A stretch of DNA of 64,000 nt from Biscogniauxia marginata (Eukaryota; Ascomycota; Sordariomycetes; Xylariales; Xylariaceae): contig MU404084.1 of assembly GCA_022695795.1 (NCBI GenBank), forward strand, positions 62,001 through 126,000. The letters are read 5' to 3'. Positions 1 to 13,800 of this stretch are shown piece after piece. The notes beneath the pieces are model-generated. The model searched no databases. It was not told the DNA's origin and was given only the letters and a program-made list of their open reading frames with translations. A program made the translations under genes and the position numbers. The first letter of the stretch is position 1. Each line of letters opens with the position of its first letter.

Positions 1-1993
1 ATCAAATCAACCCCCTGACGGACAAGATCATGATATATCTCCACTGAACCCATGTTCGTAAATCCTTCTTTTCCCTGCTTTTACCAATTTCTTTTATAAT
101 CATGTGATCTTTAAAAAAGTTCCCGCCAACTGCAACGTTGAATTGGATGGATAATACGTTAGTAAGGACAGACGGACGGACGGACGGACGGACGGACAGA
201 CAGCGTGATAGAGTAATTATTCGTATATAGGAGAAATCAGGATCATAGGTGCCTGCCTCCCTGGTTAGTTGCATGTATAGATGTGGAGATGGGATTATCT
301 AGTCTAGGTCTCTATGTTCAAGATGTCATTTTCACCGCCAATTGGTGCTCATCGTGCATATATATCCAAAGAAACTAGAAAGGTTTCAAGGCGGTCAAAT
401 TGGTAGTAACTCGAAGGTACACGTAGTAGAGAATAAGAAGGTTGGTGGTATGTTTAGTACATAATGTTGAGAGGAAGAGCGAAGGGCATGAATATAGCAG
501 CCCAAATCCAGATCCGGTTCTAAACATACGGCATTCTATTCTCCCTTTTTACTCTCCCCCTTTGATTCAGGGCCTAAAAAGAAAGGTTTATACATAATAG
601 GACTTGCTGAGGGAATATATGATATCAATCTTAAGGGTTAATTATCTCTTGGCCGGCCCCGGTCACGCACGAAAAGGATGATATACCATGCATGATACTG
701 GGGTTTTGTCTTCATCTGCATACATACTTCTAATGCCCGGCCACTACCCATTATCTATACACCTTCGTTGGCTTTCTCCCGATCGAACTGCCCCATCCTC
801 TTTCTCCACCTCATACTTTAACTCGGGCCCGCTATAGATGGACACCCATACCCTTTTCTTGCACACCGATCATTGGATCCTACAAGAAACAACAGCCAAA
901 AAACTAACAGCAGGTAATTCCATGACTTGAATCTCACGCAACAAACAAGATAGTATAATTGGTGCATATACAAATCGACGTTCACGCGCGGAGAGGCTTT
1001 GTACTTTGTGGCAGAACCAGTCAATCCTGCCTAATATGACAACTGGAAAAGAAAACAAAAAAAAATGGTATCTCCTCCACTCCCTCCAACGAAGCACCAA
1101 TCATGCAAGGGAAAAACAGACCAGCCGCCCAACCGCAACACCCCGTCGTAACCGGGCGAGACCAAAAATATAATGAATGCTGCCGCACCATGATGCCGAC
1201 CCAATTGTGATTGGGAAATAGATGGGACACGTTATGTAGACATGTCGAGTCAAGGAAATCTTGTGCAATAAAGCGTCTGACGAGAAAGCGACAAAAATCC
1301 AAGGCTTGCGCCAGATTCAAAAAGTGTCTTAGGTTGGTAGGAAACGCTCGCGTAAATGCCGTAAGATGATTTCAACCGCACAGATCGCGTGTCCAAGAAG
1401 AATCACAGCTTTATTAGCCTGTATGTCTGTGTCTTGAAGATCCAAGTGAACCAGATGAATAAAATTGATGGGTGTGTATATATACGATGACATATGTATA
1501 TAGAGCAAAACACGTGGGTGTTCGCGCAGTGAGTATCCTCAGCGTTTCGAGGGATGTGAATGTCTCACGAGATTCGCGAATCGCTGAATTGAACGTCGAT
1601 AGAATATGCTCCAGGATCAAGTGTCATGGAGTGACAAGATGTGAAAATGCATCCAGGTATAACTGCAGATAGCCGAACCATGTTGTTTTGCCAATTTCCT
1701 GAAACGCCGTAGTAGATGCAAAGCCTGATGAAAACGGTGTGGTGATTCCTCCCGTAACTTGACCTTATATATCCCAAATGGAAAATGACGAATTAATTTT
1801 TTGGTGATCCTCTCTGGGACATCCATTCTTATCTTCCGAGGTAGAGCTTTTCGGGGCTTACTCTTATACAAGCCTTGCGAGAGGAAAAGCATCTCTCTGC
1901 CGCAGTGCGGAACAAACGAACCATGTGCATCATCCACTCTAGACTGCACTCACTATTATCTAATCATCCGTGGTGTTTGTCTCCGGCCATTCG
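1..1993. other. Intergenic region, left edge
   Basis: No coding region can be supported here. The open frames are short, lack recognisable domains and mostly begin at non-ATG codons. The stretch contains a GGAC microsatellite and is otherwise ordinary fungal intergenic DNA. It probably includes the 3' flank of the minus-strand regulator gene that ends at 1994. Confidence 0.6.
166..203. repeat. GGAC tetranucleotide microsatellite
   Basis: About nine near-perfect copies of the unit GGAC/GACG follow one another, with slightly degenerate GACA units at both ends. It lies outside any gene. Such tracts are usually length-polymorphic between strains. Confidence 0.9.
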
Positions 1994-4900
1994 TTAGTCA
2001 TAAGACATCGTATGGGGGAATGATGGCAGCTGTCTAAGCGTCGATGGCGGAGGGCCGTTATTATGTATATTGTTGAAGTTATCGCCGAGAACTTGCATGG
2101 GCGGCAGGGGTCCACCACTCGTCATGCTCGAGAAGCTCGAACTCGGCTTGACGTCCAGCTCGTCTCGCATAAAGCCCAAATCCTTGGCCAAGCCAATCAA
2201 GATATTCATATCGGCCATTAGCGCACTTGTCGGGACAACGATTAGTCGGAAGAAAGCAATAGTTCTCTCAAAAAGATTGCTCAGGGTATCAGCATCAATG
2301 AACCTGCCGAGGACACTGTCTTTGTAACAAGCGGCTAAGGTGAGGAGATTACCCCATTGACTAATGGCGGTCAACATTAGCTACATACATGAGGGCTAAC
2401 AGGGTGATAGTTGACACTTACGCGTGAGCAGTTCCAAACACGTTGGTAATGATGATGCGTTGGCTGGGGTCCATTCCATGGAAAGCTCGTGTGCTCTCAA
2501 CAAGTGCATGGATTGCCAGACGAGCGTAATTAATTGTCCGAGGATCTATGTTAGCGGGGACATTCGGGCTTCCCACGTCAAGCCCAAGGGAGGCCCAGGT
2601 ATCGGGAGGTGGCGGTTGGTCCCGGTACATGGACGGCGGCAGTGCCTCCCTCTCCAGAATGTTCCTCAGGAATGGTCGATAGAGAATGACCTGTGAGCCC
2701 CAGTATTTTGCACGGAGGCGTGCTCCTAGTATGTCACTGGCCGGAGGATCATCGTCATTCCATCCGTAATGGGGAGGAACCCACGTGTGCCTAGAGTTCT
2801 TGAGCATCTTCTGGATTTCGTTGATACCCTCTTCAATAGCTGGGTCTTCCATGGTCTGCCTCGTTCTGCTGTTCTTCTCCGGATCGTAGAGAAGGTTATG
2901 CACTTGGTTCAATTGTTTCCTGAGATACAGCTGAGCCAGATACCCCTGTACGATGGTTTCGGAGAAGCCTTGGCTGACGGCAAATCCGATGTTCGGATAT
3001 GGCATCCGGTCCTCATATTGTAGAATGCCTGACTGGGGAAGAGGCAGCTCGGCCAAGATATCGCTGCACGTTACTGGTTAATGGACAGCATGAGAATATA
3101 AGTAATAGAAGCCCATACCTTTCTAACTGCAGACAGGTCCAGAAGGCAAAAGCCAACTGGTTATCTCTCCTGGAAGACCCGACGCCAAAAGGTTGGTTTG
3201 AGAGACGACCCAGACTCCTAATAATGTAATTAATTAGTTGGCTTGTTACGGAAATTCTGGGTAAGGGGGTTTGACTTACGGTCGAAGGATAACCTGTACG
3301 GTTCGGCAAGCCAGAGAGATATAGGACCAACTCTCTAAGACACGGCCTAACTGCCCATGATATAGACCAGCCAGGATATGTACATAGACATGTTTTAAGT
3401 TATGACCGCCAACATGGCTACCGATAATATCCGTTGCTAGGGCGAAATATTCGAGACCGGGGATTACATCTAGGTTTCGTTTATGCGAATGTGTGCCTTT
3501 TGTTATGGATCCAGGGCCCTGAAAAGAGGCTCTTCGACTGTTTAACAAGCGTTCATTCTCCTTGGGAGAAGGGAGACCTGAGGAATGTGCTTGCGATAGG
3601 AGCCCCGGTGGAGAACCTTGTAGGGGTGATGCGAGAATCCCATTGCGGACGGAGGGAGAGTTGTGCATCTGGATGTCTGAATCTTGGACAACATCTGGTA
3701 CCTTATCTTTGTGGAGACAGATCTTGCCAAGGGCAAGCACAAGCAAGATAAGGGCGCTGTGGACGCTTCGGAAAGGCCGCCCAGGCCTGTGGAATGGATT
3801 TGGAGAGCCCTGCTCGTCTACAACAGGTGATCGTTTCCTCTTTGCCCCGGTCTCAGCCAACGATGGAGCCGCAGTTGTGGGTGGTTGGACAAATTTTGCT
3901 GTTCCCATCTTAATGCCCTGAGTATCTTTTCCTTTCGGAAAGGACTCGATGAAGAGTTTGACCATGGCATCGAGCTCTTTAGGAATAATGATGGGGTGCA
4001 TGTTTAGTATATTATCCTTGAAGCTTTGCACATATTTCCAGACCTTGTTGGGGTCCCAGTCGGGATTTCCGTCAACATTGAGAACACCACCCTTGTGCTC
4101 AATCCCTGGAGGAGGAGTCATGCCCACTTGACCCCAGACTTCAGCGTGCGGCGATGGTGATGCGACGTCCGAGTATTCGTCAATTATATCAGTCATGGTC
4201 TGGTCCTGCGGTGTCTCCTTGTCAGATGGGCGGATGTCTTGGTCGAACCCTTCGCCTCTTCCGTAAACTCGGAGCATCCCTCGCTGCTGTTCCTGTCGAA
4301 TAGGAAACTCTTCGACGTAATGAATTCTTTCGGCCGGCAGCAAGTGCTGGACCATTTCCTTGATCGATGGCCACGTCAATAGTAGACCGGCCAACGTCGT
4401 GTGGTTGGGAGGCATTGCTGGCTTCCCCGGCTTGACGGGCGGGCCTGGCCGGTCCTCCATAAGGTCATCGTCAACTTCACGTAGCGTCGCCTGGGCCTCG
4501 TCTACGGTCAAGGAAGGCTCAACAATGACAGTCCCGCCAGGCGAAGATGATGTTTCCTCCGGCGCCTTGGTGGGTACGGGAGAGTTGCGGAAGTTTGGCG
4601 GGTCATCCTGCTCGATGGACTCGACTTTCATGTTGTTTGTCGTTGCAGGGTTCATCAGCCTAAGTGATGCCTCTACGCTCGTTAGGCGGCCGTCCATTTT
4701 CCTCATTGCAGCGAATCCATTGGTCATCTCTTCCTTCATAGACGAAAGCAGCTCCAAGATATCTGCTGTTACCTTGTCCGGTCTAAGCTCAGGTCAGTAC
4801 GGAAGTCTTTTAAAGGCTATATCCCCTTTTTATGTTTTATTTAAAACTCACTGCTTCGCCGGAGGATCTCGGTATTTGCAGTCAATGTTCTTTTCCCTGC

Positions 4901-5706
4901 AGTTTTTACAAGGCTTCGTCTCATCGCACTTTGCTTTCAATTGCCTACAGCTATCGCACGCCTAGTGATACACCAAGTGAGTAGGTTGCAGACCTAATGG
5001 CTTATCATAGAATCCTTACCTGTGAGGCTCGCTGCGCCTTCCGTTTAGCGCTGGCAGCAGCTTGAATTTCCAGCGCCGGGTACATCGGCGCGGCATGCCC
5101 GTATACGTGAGAACCTTCATACTGTGGGTGCTGACCAACAGGTGTCGGAGGTTGGTGATAGTTGGGATGGGGCCGGTACAGCGCCGGCGAGTGCGGCATC
5201 TGCGGGCCGTTGTCGAAACTCATGTGTCGTCGTGAATCGTCTAGATGCTGATGGCCCGGATGTGGAGGACCATGCGGCGTCGGCGGAAGACCGTCGGCGA
5301 CGTGGCCAGTCGAGTTGGGCCTGCGCAGCTGTGGAAGCGACGTCTCCTCGCCCGGATCCCGCTTCACGACTGGGTCTCGCGGGCCGTAAGGAGGGTAAGG
5401 TGGGTGCGCTGGTGAAGGGGGCAGCTGTCGAGGAGGGTCCTGTATCGGTGGGTACGGATCGTGATCATGGTGACGGCGGTCGTCGTGTGGGTGGTGGTGA
5501 GCCGACGACAGAGGGGGCTCTGCCGGGCGCGTAAAGGGAGGTGGAGGCTGGTGCTGGTGCTGGTATGGAGGCGGCGCGGGTATGTGAGGTCCTGAGGCTG
5601 GCGTGTGATGTGCGACGGCAGGGTGTGGTAGTGACACACCGTGATTTGACCATGACGAACCAGTCGAAAGACGTGGACGTTTGGTCTCGGGCGGCCCAGG
5701 TTCCAT
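1994..5706 (-). CDS. Zn2Cys6 fungal-specific transcription factor, six exons
   Basis: This is a nuclear DNA-binding regulator of the Gal4 class; its targets cannot be told from sequence. Proposed exons are 5706-5020, 4961-4852, 4782-3280, 3217-3119, 3063-2422 and 2360-1994, which sum to 3408 nt (1135 aa). All junctions keep frame with GT/AG ends. The first 229 residues are rich in Pro and His. The binuclear cluster lies at residues 231-257 with spacing C-X2-C-X6-C-X5-C-X2-C-X6-C (CDSC, then CDETKPCKNC), encoded mostly by the small second exon. A heptad-like segment (about 267-310) could dimerise. The fungal-specific middle-homology domain follows, roughly residues 600-1050, recognisable by ALILLVLALGKICL, LEYFALATDIIG and ILAGLYHGQLGRVLES. 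The end is Pro/Ser rich. The ATG at 5706 opens the longest in-frame first exon. Long regulators of this kind are common in Sordariomycetes; I do not recognise a named orthologue. Confidence 0.9.
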
Positions 5707-7440
5707 GCTTAGGATATTATATGCGTACGTACAGTCATCGGCTGGCTAGACACGAGCACAGGGCATTTGGGGGGAGGTGGCCATGGAAAGGCGCGATCAG
5801 GAAGAACCTGCGAGCGGCCCCCGGAAGAACAGAGCAATCGGGCTCGAAGAACGCCAAGAAAGCTCAAGCGGCGCGCCGGTAGGTCTGGTGTGTGGAGGAT
5901 GGGATTTGTGTGATGTCGCAGGTCCTATTGGTGTAGGTATGATGACATACGAAAAAGGTCGGTGTATGCGGTACTCCGTACGCAGGAAGGTAGAGCTTTA
6001 GAGCTTTGTCGCTTGTCACTTTTTCGAACGAGGCGCGACCCAGGTCCCTGGGTGTGAAGCTCTAGCTCTTTACAGCCCCAGAGCCCAAGACGAGAGGATC
6101 AGCAGTTGGGCAGTGACGGAGCAGCTATTACGACAGTACAATCCCATTGAGGGGATATTGCCGAAAGCCTGTAGGGGTGTATGTATGGAGCAGAAGGTCG
6201 AGGTCGCAAGAGCTCTAGGAGACGGCAAGAGAGGGCTTTGGGTCTCAAACAAGGAAGCCAGCCCAGATAGCCAGCGAGAAGCACAGGTGGGTATTGAGGG
6301 TCCATCCAACGGAAGCTTAGGTATTCCTGGCGCGTTCGAGAGCGATTTTGCCTCGCAAGGAGCTCTGGCTGGCGAGACTGTGGCGGACAAGTCGAGGGTA
6401 CGTACAGTGCTGGTCAGCGATGGCCCTGACCTGCCCGGAGTGAACGTGGTAGTAGGTATGTATCACCAGGGTGAGCTAGTTAAAGAAGCAGGGGTCTCCG
6501 AGACATGGGGGGGCGGGCAGGTACCTATGCGATCGATACTGTAATTGCTCGGCTTGGCGGGGCCCTTGATTGATTGATGGACGAGGTCCTTGGTTGGATT
6601 TGGGTCTTGCTGACACCCACCTAAACAGCGGCCGTCCGTTCGCCCAGAGCTGTCGACATCACCCTACCACCGAGTAGCAGTCGAAGTAGTAACAGCAGCG
6701 GCAACAGCAGCAGAAGTTGAGCGACAGCCAGGAAAAGGGCGGGAAGGCAGCAACTCGTCTCCCTAGCAAAGAAAAAGGATATATAAGACGAGGGAGCGGT
6801 GAGGAAGCGGCAAGACTAGCGGGAGCAGTGCGTGAGCAGAGAGCGAGAGAGAACACGACTAAGCGCGAGATACAGCTGTGAAGCGACTAAGATCGTTAGT
6901 AGAGCCGCCTCAGAAGGTAATTGGCCAATGGACAGATGGAGTCGGGTCGTAGCTGATGGTAGTTCGGCTCCGTATGTAGGTACTAACCACGGCCACGGAA
7001 AAACGGTAGGTGTGCGTACAGTATGGGACAGGACAGCAGCGAGCCAGGGAGCAGTACAGTATTAAACGTGACACGGCGGGTAGGGTGTAGGCCAGGGTAG
7101 AAGAGACGGCAAGCGTACCTATAACAAGTCAGGGTAGATGAGAATGTACCAAGATATGGACGGTGTCCTAGAGATCAATACCTACTATAGAGCCCGTGCA
7201 CCGCAGCCAAGGGTGGGATACAACTACGACACCAAGGTAACAAGTACATACTATGCATGTAAATGTATGCTACAGTGAATGTACTGCTACCGGACTACCG
7301 GTCGTAACCATACAGGGCGAGAATCGATCGGAGCAAAGGACGAAGCAATGCCGGAGCGCAAAATATAATGATGTTGGAGAGGGGAAGACGAGCGGGATTG
7401 GACTAGGAAGGGTAATGGAAATGTGCATTCACCAGTGGAC

Positions 7441-7480
7441 TGGCAGCCAGCAGCCAGCAGCCAGCAGCAGCAGCAGGCAG
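7441..7480. repeat. CAG/CAGC short tandem repeat
   Basis: Units of GCAGCCA pass into four CAG triplets and then GCAGGCAG. The tract lies outside any supported gene. Confidence 0.8.
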
Positions 7481-10400
7481 GTCTTAGTGTACACTACCTT
7501 ACCTAGGTACGTACACCACGCTAGTGAAGAGTGGGGTAAAGCTAACGGTTATGCGACGTATAGCTACTGGTCGATGGTATGATAGGTACATTTGGATGTA
7601 CCCAGGTATCCGTACTACCTACCTACATTGCATACCTACTAAGTACATTATGCAGCGTACATGCACCAATATCGCTGTAATATAATACCTACTCGATATA
7701 TGTGGTGTAGCGGTACGTACCGGCAACCAACGCAATCAACCATGTACCTGGTTGGATGGAAGACGACGTTCTAGTACGGAGCCCATAAAATACCTACCTA
7801 CACAACGCGCACGCGCGCAACACTCAGAGCGAAGAGCGGGGGCTTTTTGGGGTACTTAAGACTAGCGTACCGAAAATCTAAGGCGGTGGGCTTCCATCCA
7901 GCCTGCCAAATCCGCAACTTCTATAAGACGACAGAAGATGAGGTTTTCCCTATGGACGGCAAGGGTGCTCATGCAGAATCACAGTCCCCTACACTGCACC
8001 TAAACCCTAACCGCCCTAGCCCTGTGAATTGCGAGGTATCAGTGAACCCCGAGGTAGTAGGTACGGGACGGTAGTTGTCGTTGTCGAGAAGGCCTACCAT
8101 CACGCGCACGTACATCAATTATGCAACACCAAACTCGCTGCCGGGAGGCTGATAGGCTCGATAGATATCTGCAAGCAAGCACGTGCAGGAACCCAAGGTC
8201 TCGCTGGAGCTGGGCGAATACATCACTGGCTACAACCCGGCAGGCGAGCTGGAGCCGATACTAGATGCCGTGGGTGTTGCTGTGTGGCACGTTCGTCGGC
8301 CACCGTCTGTCTAGGTATCAGTAGAAATAGATGATTTGTGACGCCATATGCCGTGTGCCGTCCTCAGTAGATAAGGTACAGCTTTATATAATAGGTATGT
8401 GCGCGTAAGTATTGGCAGCAAGTTCGTGCCAACCGGCAAGCTTCTGGTTGCTCGGGATATGTTGGTTTCATAGATTTCTTTTAGATCGCGCCAAGGTAAT
8501 CAAGCTGAAAAGGTCGGCGATTGTGCTTATTAGGATTGGGAAGAGCCATGTGACCGAATATAGCAACCGTCCTAGATCTGTACACACTTACGATATAGAA
8601 TCATATCATCGCATCCAAAGTAAATAACCTGTGTCTGCGTTGTAGATACTCACATGTAAGAAAAGGGGACTTGGCGAAGAGAATAGGTAAAGATGGGCAT
8701 ACATAGACTTCGTTGAGGGGTCGGGATTGGGGCCTTGGCAACTGTATTATCTCCCTCTGCCTCTTCGTCTCCCCCCAGTTTGTCCTGTCCTGAAGATCAG
8801 CGTTTCCTCAATGGCTAATAAGGCATTTTGACAGGTGCTTCCAAACACCGCCCTTTCTCGTCACTCGGGATGCTAGTGCGTCGTTTATATCCGAACCTGA
8901 CTTGCAGGATAAGAGAGGAGGGAGCAGCTACTACGGAAACATACTAGTGGTACTCGTTTTCACACTCGATGCCTATCCTTTACTACGTAAGACAAATTAT
9001 CTGGACACGCAAATACCGTTGACCCGAGAATATACAGAAAAGGATTTCAATCCCTCTCCAATCCTACGTACTTCTGCCCCCCCCCCGGTGGTGGTGATGT
9101 TGTCCCGTTGAGTCTAGCCTCCGCTCACCGGTTGCCAATGTCCCTTTATGCTCCAACCAATCCCCGGAAATTGTGAAGACATGTTAACTCACGACCCCTG
9201 GTCGGAACCAGATTTTCTGTATGGAGCAAGTCGGATCAGATATGAAGCTGTGACCTGTGCTTGTGGCGTCAATAGACGGTGCTTGCTCAACGGCCTATTG
9301 GGATTTGGGAGGAGACAGCTGAAATAAAGTACCTAGTGTACGGTATAGGAAATCATGTCTCTCTCTTCCCCTGCATTTATACAAACGTGTTGCTGTGACC
9401 CGCTTGCATCTCGTGAGACATGTTACAATCGTATATTTACCTAGATAGTCTAACAAGCAGCAAAGCAGTGAACATAAGTAAGTACTCAAAATAAGGTGAA
9501 GCCCGCTGCATCTTTCAATACTTGGGTACCTAGCTAAAGTACGGGAAGCCTTTCACTAAGACCCTACCTACCTAGTGTCGAAGTTACCAGGGGTACGGTA
9601 TGGGTTCGTTCGTCACCAATGAGCTTTACAAGGTTTACAGAGTCTATCTATCTATCCACTTAGTTAGCAAAACCGGCCGGTTGAGTGCATACCTATGTAT
9701 AGTGTGTATATATGCCTGCCCGAATACTAGGTATATTACCTGACAATGTAGTACGTACACACACACGCTGGTACAGTCTTCCCGTAGTAATCGTGAAGTA
9801 ACCGAGGTATTTGTTGTTCGCCGGGATCCATATTGAGTCGGAGGCTTGGGACAGGATTTCTTAGTTTGGGTACAAGTAGCTAACATCATTCTGCCGGGGC
9901 TGCATCAAATGATCAGCTCAAGCGGCCCGTTTCGGAAAGTGAGTGACGTTCTAGAACAAACGGTTAGACTTTGATTGGCATTTTCTTGCCCTGTTTCGGG
10001 GCACAAATGACACGATGCCTGCAGCTGACGTCGCCGCATAAAACTTCCTAGTATAGCCGTGTTGTAGGTAGGTAAGTGTACTTGTTGTTGGATAGCCTCA
10101 GAAGCAACCCGAGTTTCACACACTCACTCAATTGTTGCCGTAGCGCTTCACGATGCGATAAGACACTATCAATATTATGGGGTATGATATATAGCCCATT
10201 CAGGTCTAGCAAATAGTACTTCTTCCACAAGCTGTAGTGCAGAACCTGGGATCTTGTGAGTCATGATCTGTCAAGTTCCAAGTATCTATGCTGGCTGATT
10301 AGTCCAGATATAGCCGACCAGCCCGAAAAAAAGGTCCGCTATGTTTCGGAGCTTTCGGGCCAAGGTCAGCAGATGAGAGGTTCGTGAATGTGATCTGGGT

Positions 10401-10850
10401 TAGTACGGGGCACCCTCATTATAGCGGTAGGTGCATCGTTATGCTTCTAATAGGAAATCGAAGGCCAACTTGCTATAGTGTACATAAACACAAAAACGTA
10501 GATATTTTGCAACCCCCTTGACAGATCGACTGCTAGGTATGTGTATAAAGGGTAGCAATTAGGTAAGTGCTTACATTTTGACAGCCACATACGGGCGGCA
10601 CTTTATATGGAGAGACCGTATACTTATAAGTACAGTATATATAGACCTCATATACTAAAGTTTTCTAGAAGTTGATCCCTACTTGTGTGCGGAGGCCCGT
10701 CCGGAAATTATTTTGAACCGATTTTGAGTCAATTCCAATGACCTACAGAGCTGTTAGAGGCCTAGCGGGACCTTTTTTCTCCTTTACCCTTCCAAGACGG
10801 ACAAGTTGATAATATCATGCCTACATCGTCCTGTGTAACCCAAGTAACTC

Positions 10851-10874
10851 GTCCACACACGTCCACACACGTCC
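10851..10874. repeat. 10-bp direct tandem repeat
   Basis: The unit GTCCACACAC occurs twice in direct succession, followed by the first four bases of a third copy. No function is evident. Confidence 0.8.
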
Positions 10875-13800
10875 TATATCACATCAGAGTCGAAGTAGGT
10901 AGAAGGTAGGTAGTTGCTCTAATAAGATAGAGCCTAGCGACTACATTATATGGACTTTTAACGATTCTCGACAATCTGTTACCTGGTAGAAAGCGCTAGC
11001 GGTAGTACGACGTAATAAATAATTAAGAGCCTTGCTCGGTGAAAAAGCTGGCCCCATACCGGTGTCGATACCTAGGAAGCAAGGTCGGCCCACCGCCCAC
11101 TTGGTTCTCGTTAGTGCACCATGGCATAAAGAGCTTGCACAGTTTTCTTGGGTTCTTTGGCTCCAGCATCCAGCGATCTCTCTGCCCAATGAGCTATACT
11201 TGGAAACCTTGTTGCTTAACTCTTCATCTTAGTGCGGTCTAAATAGTGACGCAGCAAGGTGCCCTCTCAGGAACAATATACAAGGCTGTCCATGAGGGCA
11301 CGCGTTCGGAGCGGAGACCGAGAGAAATTGACCTATGCCCTGAAGTTCTACCCCTGTGGGAGTGGGCTGTTTGGCCTGTGCGAGAATGTCACCTCAGCAC
11401 TGCGACAAAGGATGGAGCCGACGATAAAATAATTTACTGTATAGGTACTCACCTTGCAAAGATCAGAACCATTTTGTAGTGTGCAAATTTTTTTCTCCTT
11501 CTGTAGATCATCCTAGCGACTCCACGCTTCCGCCGATTGCTATCTATGAACCTGACTCCATCCAGGGTTACGGGCGTCTAGCAATGGCTGATTCCCATAG
11601 AAATTGATCTTGGGTAAATACCTGTATATCAAGCCCCATTAAGATCCAAGGCACTAGATAGAGTGCAGGGAAGATGTCTAGCATATAGGTACGTACGTCG
11701 ACTAGTTGAGCCAGGCTGCATCTTCTTCCATCACAGATGATGGAAGCCGTTACACGACCCGCAGTCCACGTTGAACCCTTGCATGCCCGCGTGCTTTCTT
11801 TTGGTCCAACAACCCGTAACTTGCAACATTGAGAGGTTTCCGGAAACGGCGATGTGCAGAAAGACGTTCCTCAAATGCCAGGTCCAGCGTCACAGGGCCG
11901 CTCACACGGGAAAGCGCATACGCTGGCGGTCACGCTTTGCTCGCTTCTGCGCTGAACAAACGTGGCTGGGTTGGACCGTCAACGTTGCGCCCATCCGACG
12001 ATAGCTAGGTCAAGTTTGAGGTGAGCGCTACATGGTTGCGAGGCTGTCCAGCTCCGCTTACCAGACCACTGGTTGCCGCACTTTATCGACGGAGACAGGA
12101 ACAGGTAATAGGCACGTATCGTTGTACCAGGGACCCCTTTGCAAATCTAGCGTACCGCAATGTGAAAGTCCGAAGCTCAAATCTGAGCTAGACTGGGATG
12201 CTCGAAGGCCATCCGGTGGAGTTGGCCAATTTCATTAAAACGCCACGTGCATTATCGACAGAGAGCGTCCAACCTAGGTGGGAAAAAAAAGACGAGGGAC
12301 GGCATGGCAGATACTGACTACGCAGTACTTGGAAGAGAAAAGGACGCATCGGCGAGATCCAGGCCATCAATTCGCGAGACTGATGATTATTGATTCGAAT
12401 CTGATGATTCTCAAATCTCCGTGAGGCTCGTGCCCGCAGTCTAAAAAACATCATCATTTCTCATATTTGTCTATCTCGGTTGGCCTCGGCGAGACTGGCC
12501 CTGTCAGCCAGATCATGCTCGTGTCTGGAACGGGCTCACACCTATGCAAATGCAAGTTGCCGAATCTCCGACCTTTGCAACATCCCCCCTCTCCGCATTC
12601 TCATCGCATAAGATCTCGTGGACAGCAACACTGCCAATGCACTTACATACTGCATGATGTCACTTGTCTCTTCGTCTAGTAGATCTAGGAGTAGTGGTCA
12701 AACACTTGGGGTAGATAGTTTGAGCTGGAACTTCGGAGGGCCTGGAAGTGATGACAATGTTCAAATCAAGGTCGTCACGTCCGACCAGGAAGGCCTCTAT
12801 ACAGGAATGTGTGTACGAGTTAGGCCTAGTACGAGTAGATACGTAGTATTCTGCGGAACTTACCAAGCAATTGAAATGCAGATTGATAATTTTTTTTTTA
12901 ATCTGCATGTCTTATTTTTGACAGTCGACCTGGGTTCCTAGTCCAGCACGAGGTACATACATATCTGCTACATCCTGCTGCGGTACCTATGTACTGCTGT
13001 TGCGTTGGCCCCTGGCTAGTCCAGCCACGTGATATACACTAGGTAATTATTATAGCCACAGATTAGCCGATTTCCGATCCCCCCACTGTATTTCCATAGT
13101 ATGGACACACCGGTTTTTAGATAACTCTCTTTTGTCATAAGCAGACACATCTTTAGATGCAATGGAACACAACTACTACGTATTATTAAGGTGTCATTAC
13201 GGTAAGTGGGGGTGGTATCGAACATTTAATCAATCGAACTCACCCGACCCTGAACCAAAGAAGAAAGAAAGTGGGGAGAATGGTTCCCCACAATTTTGTC
13301 CTGTTAGCGGACGAAAACTCGCCCTGCCTTAGGTAATGTTCACACAATGATTAAGGTAACTACTTACATAAGTACGCGCTCTACTATATTAGTGGTAGTC
13401 AAGCAGGTGTTAGCGTGCGTATCTTTTCTTCCTTACCTAACCGGGAACCGCCATGTTTCCTACATAACACATGTGGTCCGGGTGGTTCATCGGAAGTGTG
13501 TGCTCTCCAGACGTTTTATGTACATTGAACTGAAACTGACTAAGCAACAAGTCAGCATGGTCCAGAGCTGCGCACCGTCCTTGCGGCTCAAGGAAGTCGA
13601 CGAGACCAGAGCTGCCAAGGACTGCCGGACCACCTGTCAGCCAGCAACCTTTGCGGCATGGCGGCATGGCGGCATTGCACTTGCACGCGTGCGAATCACA
13701 GCCAGTCTCTGCCGACCCCGTGGGGATCGCATGTCTAAGTCAGCAATTGGCAGCACATAATAATAAAAATATATGCTCAGCGGGCACCCCCCTGATGATT

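Noticed and set aside
5005..5653. Overlapping frames antisense and in other frames to the first exon of the zinc-cluster gene
   Set aside because: They are shadows of the Pro/His-rich exon, which is validated by the downstream zinc cluster in frame.
8000..8020. Telomere-like CCTAAACCCTAACC
   Set aside because: Only about two imperfect units are present, which is expected by chance and not an interstitial telomere.
11170..11215. tRNA-like D-arm (TAGCTCATTGGGCAGAG) on the minus strand
   Set aside because: No matching acceptor stem, anticodon arm or T-loop (GTTCGAAT) can be found at proper spacing.
13347..13760. A 137-codon plus-strand frame with ATG
   Set aside because: No domain, no homologous look and no splice context; the length is within chance for a 64-kb window.
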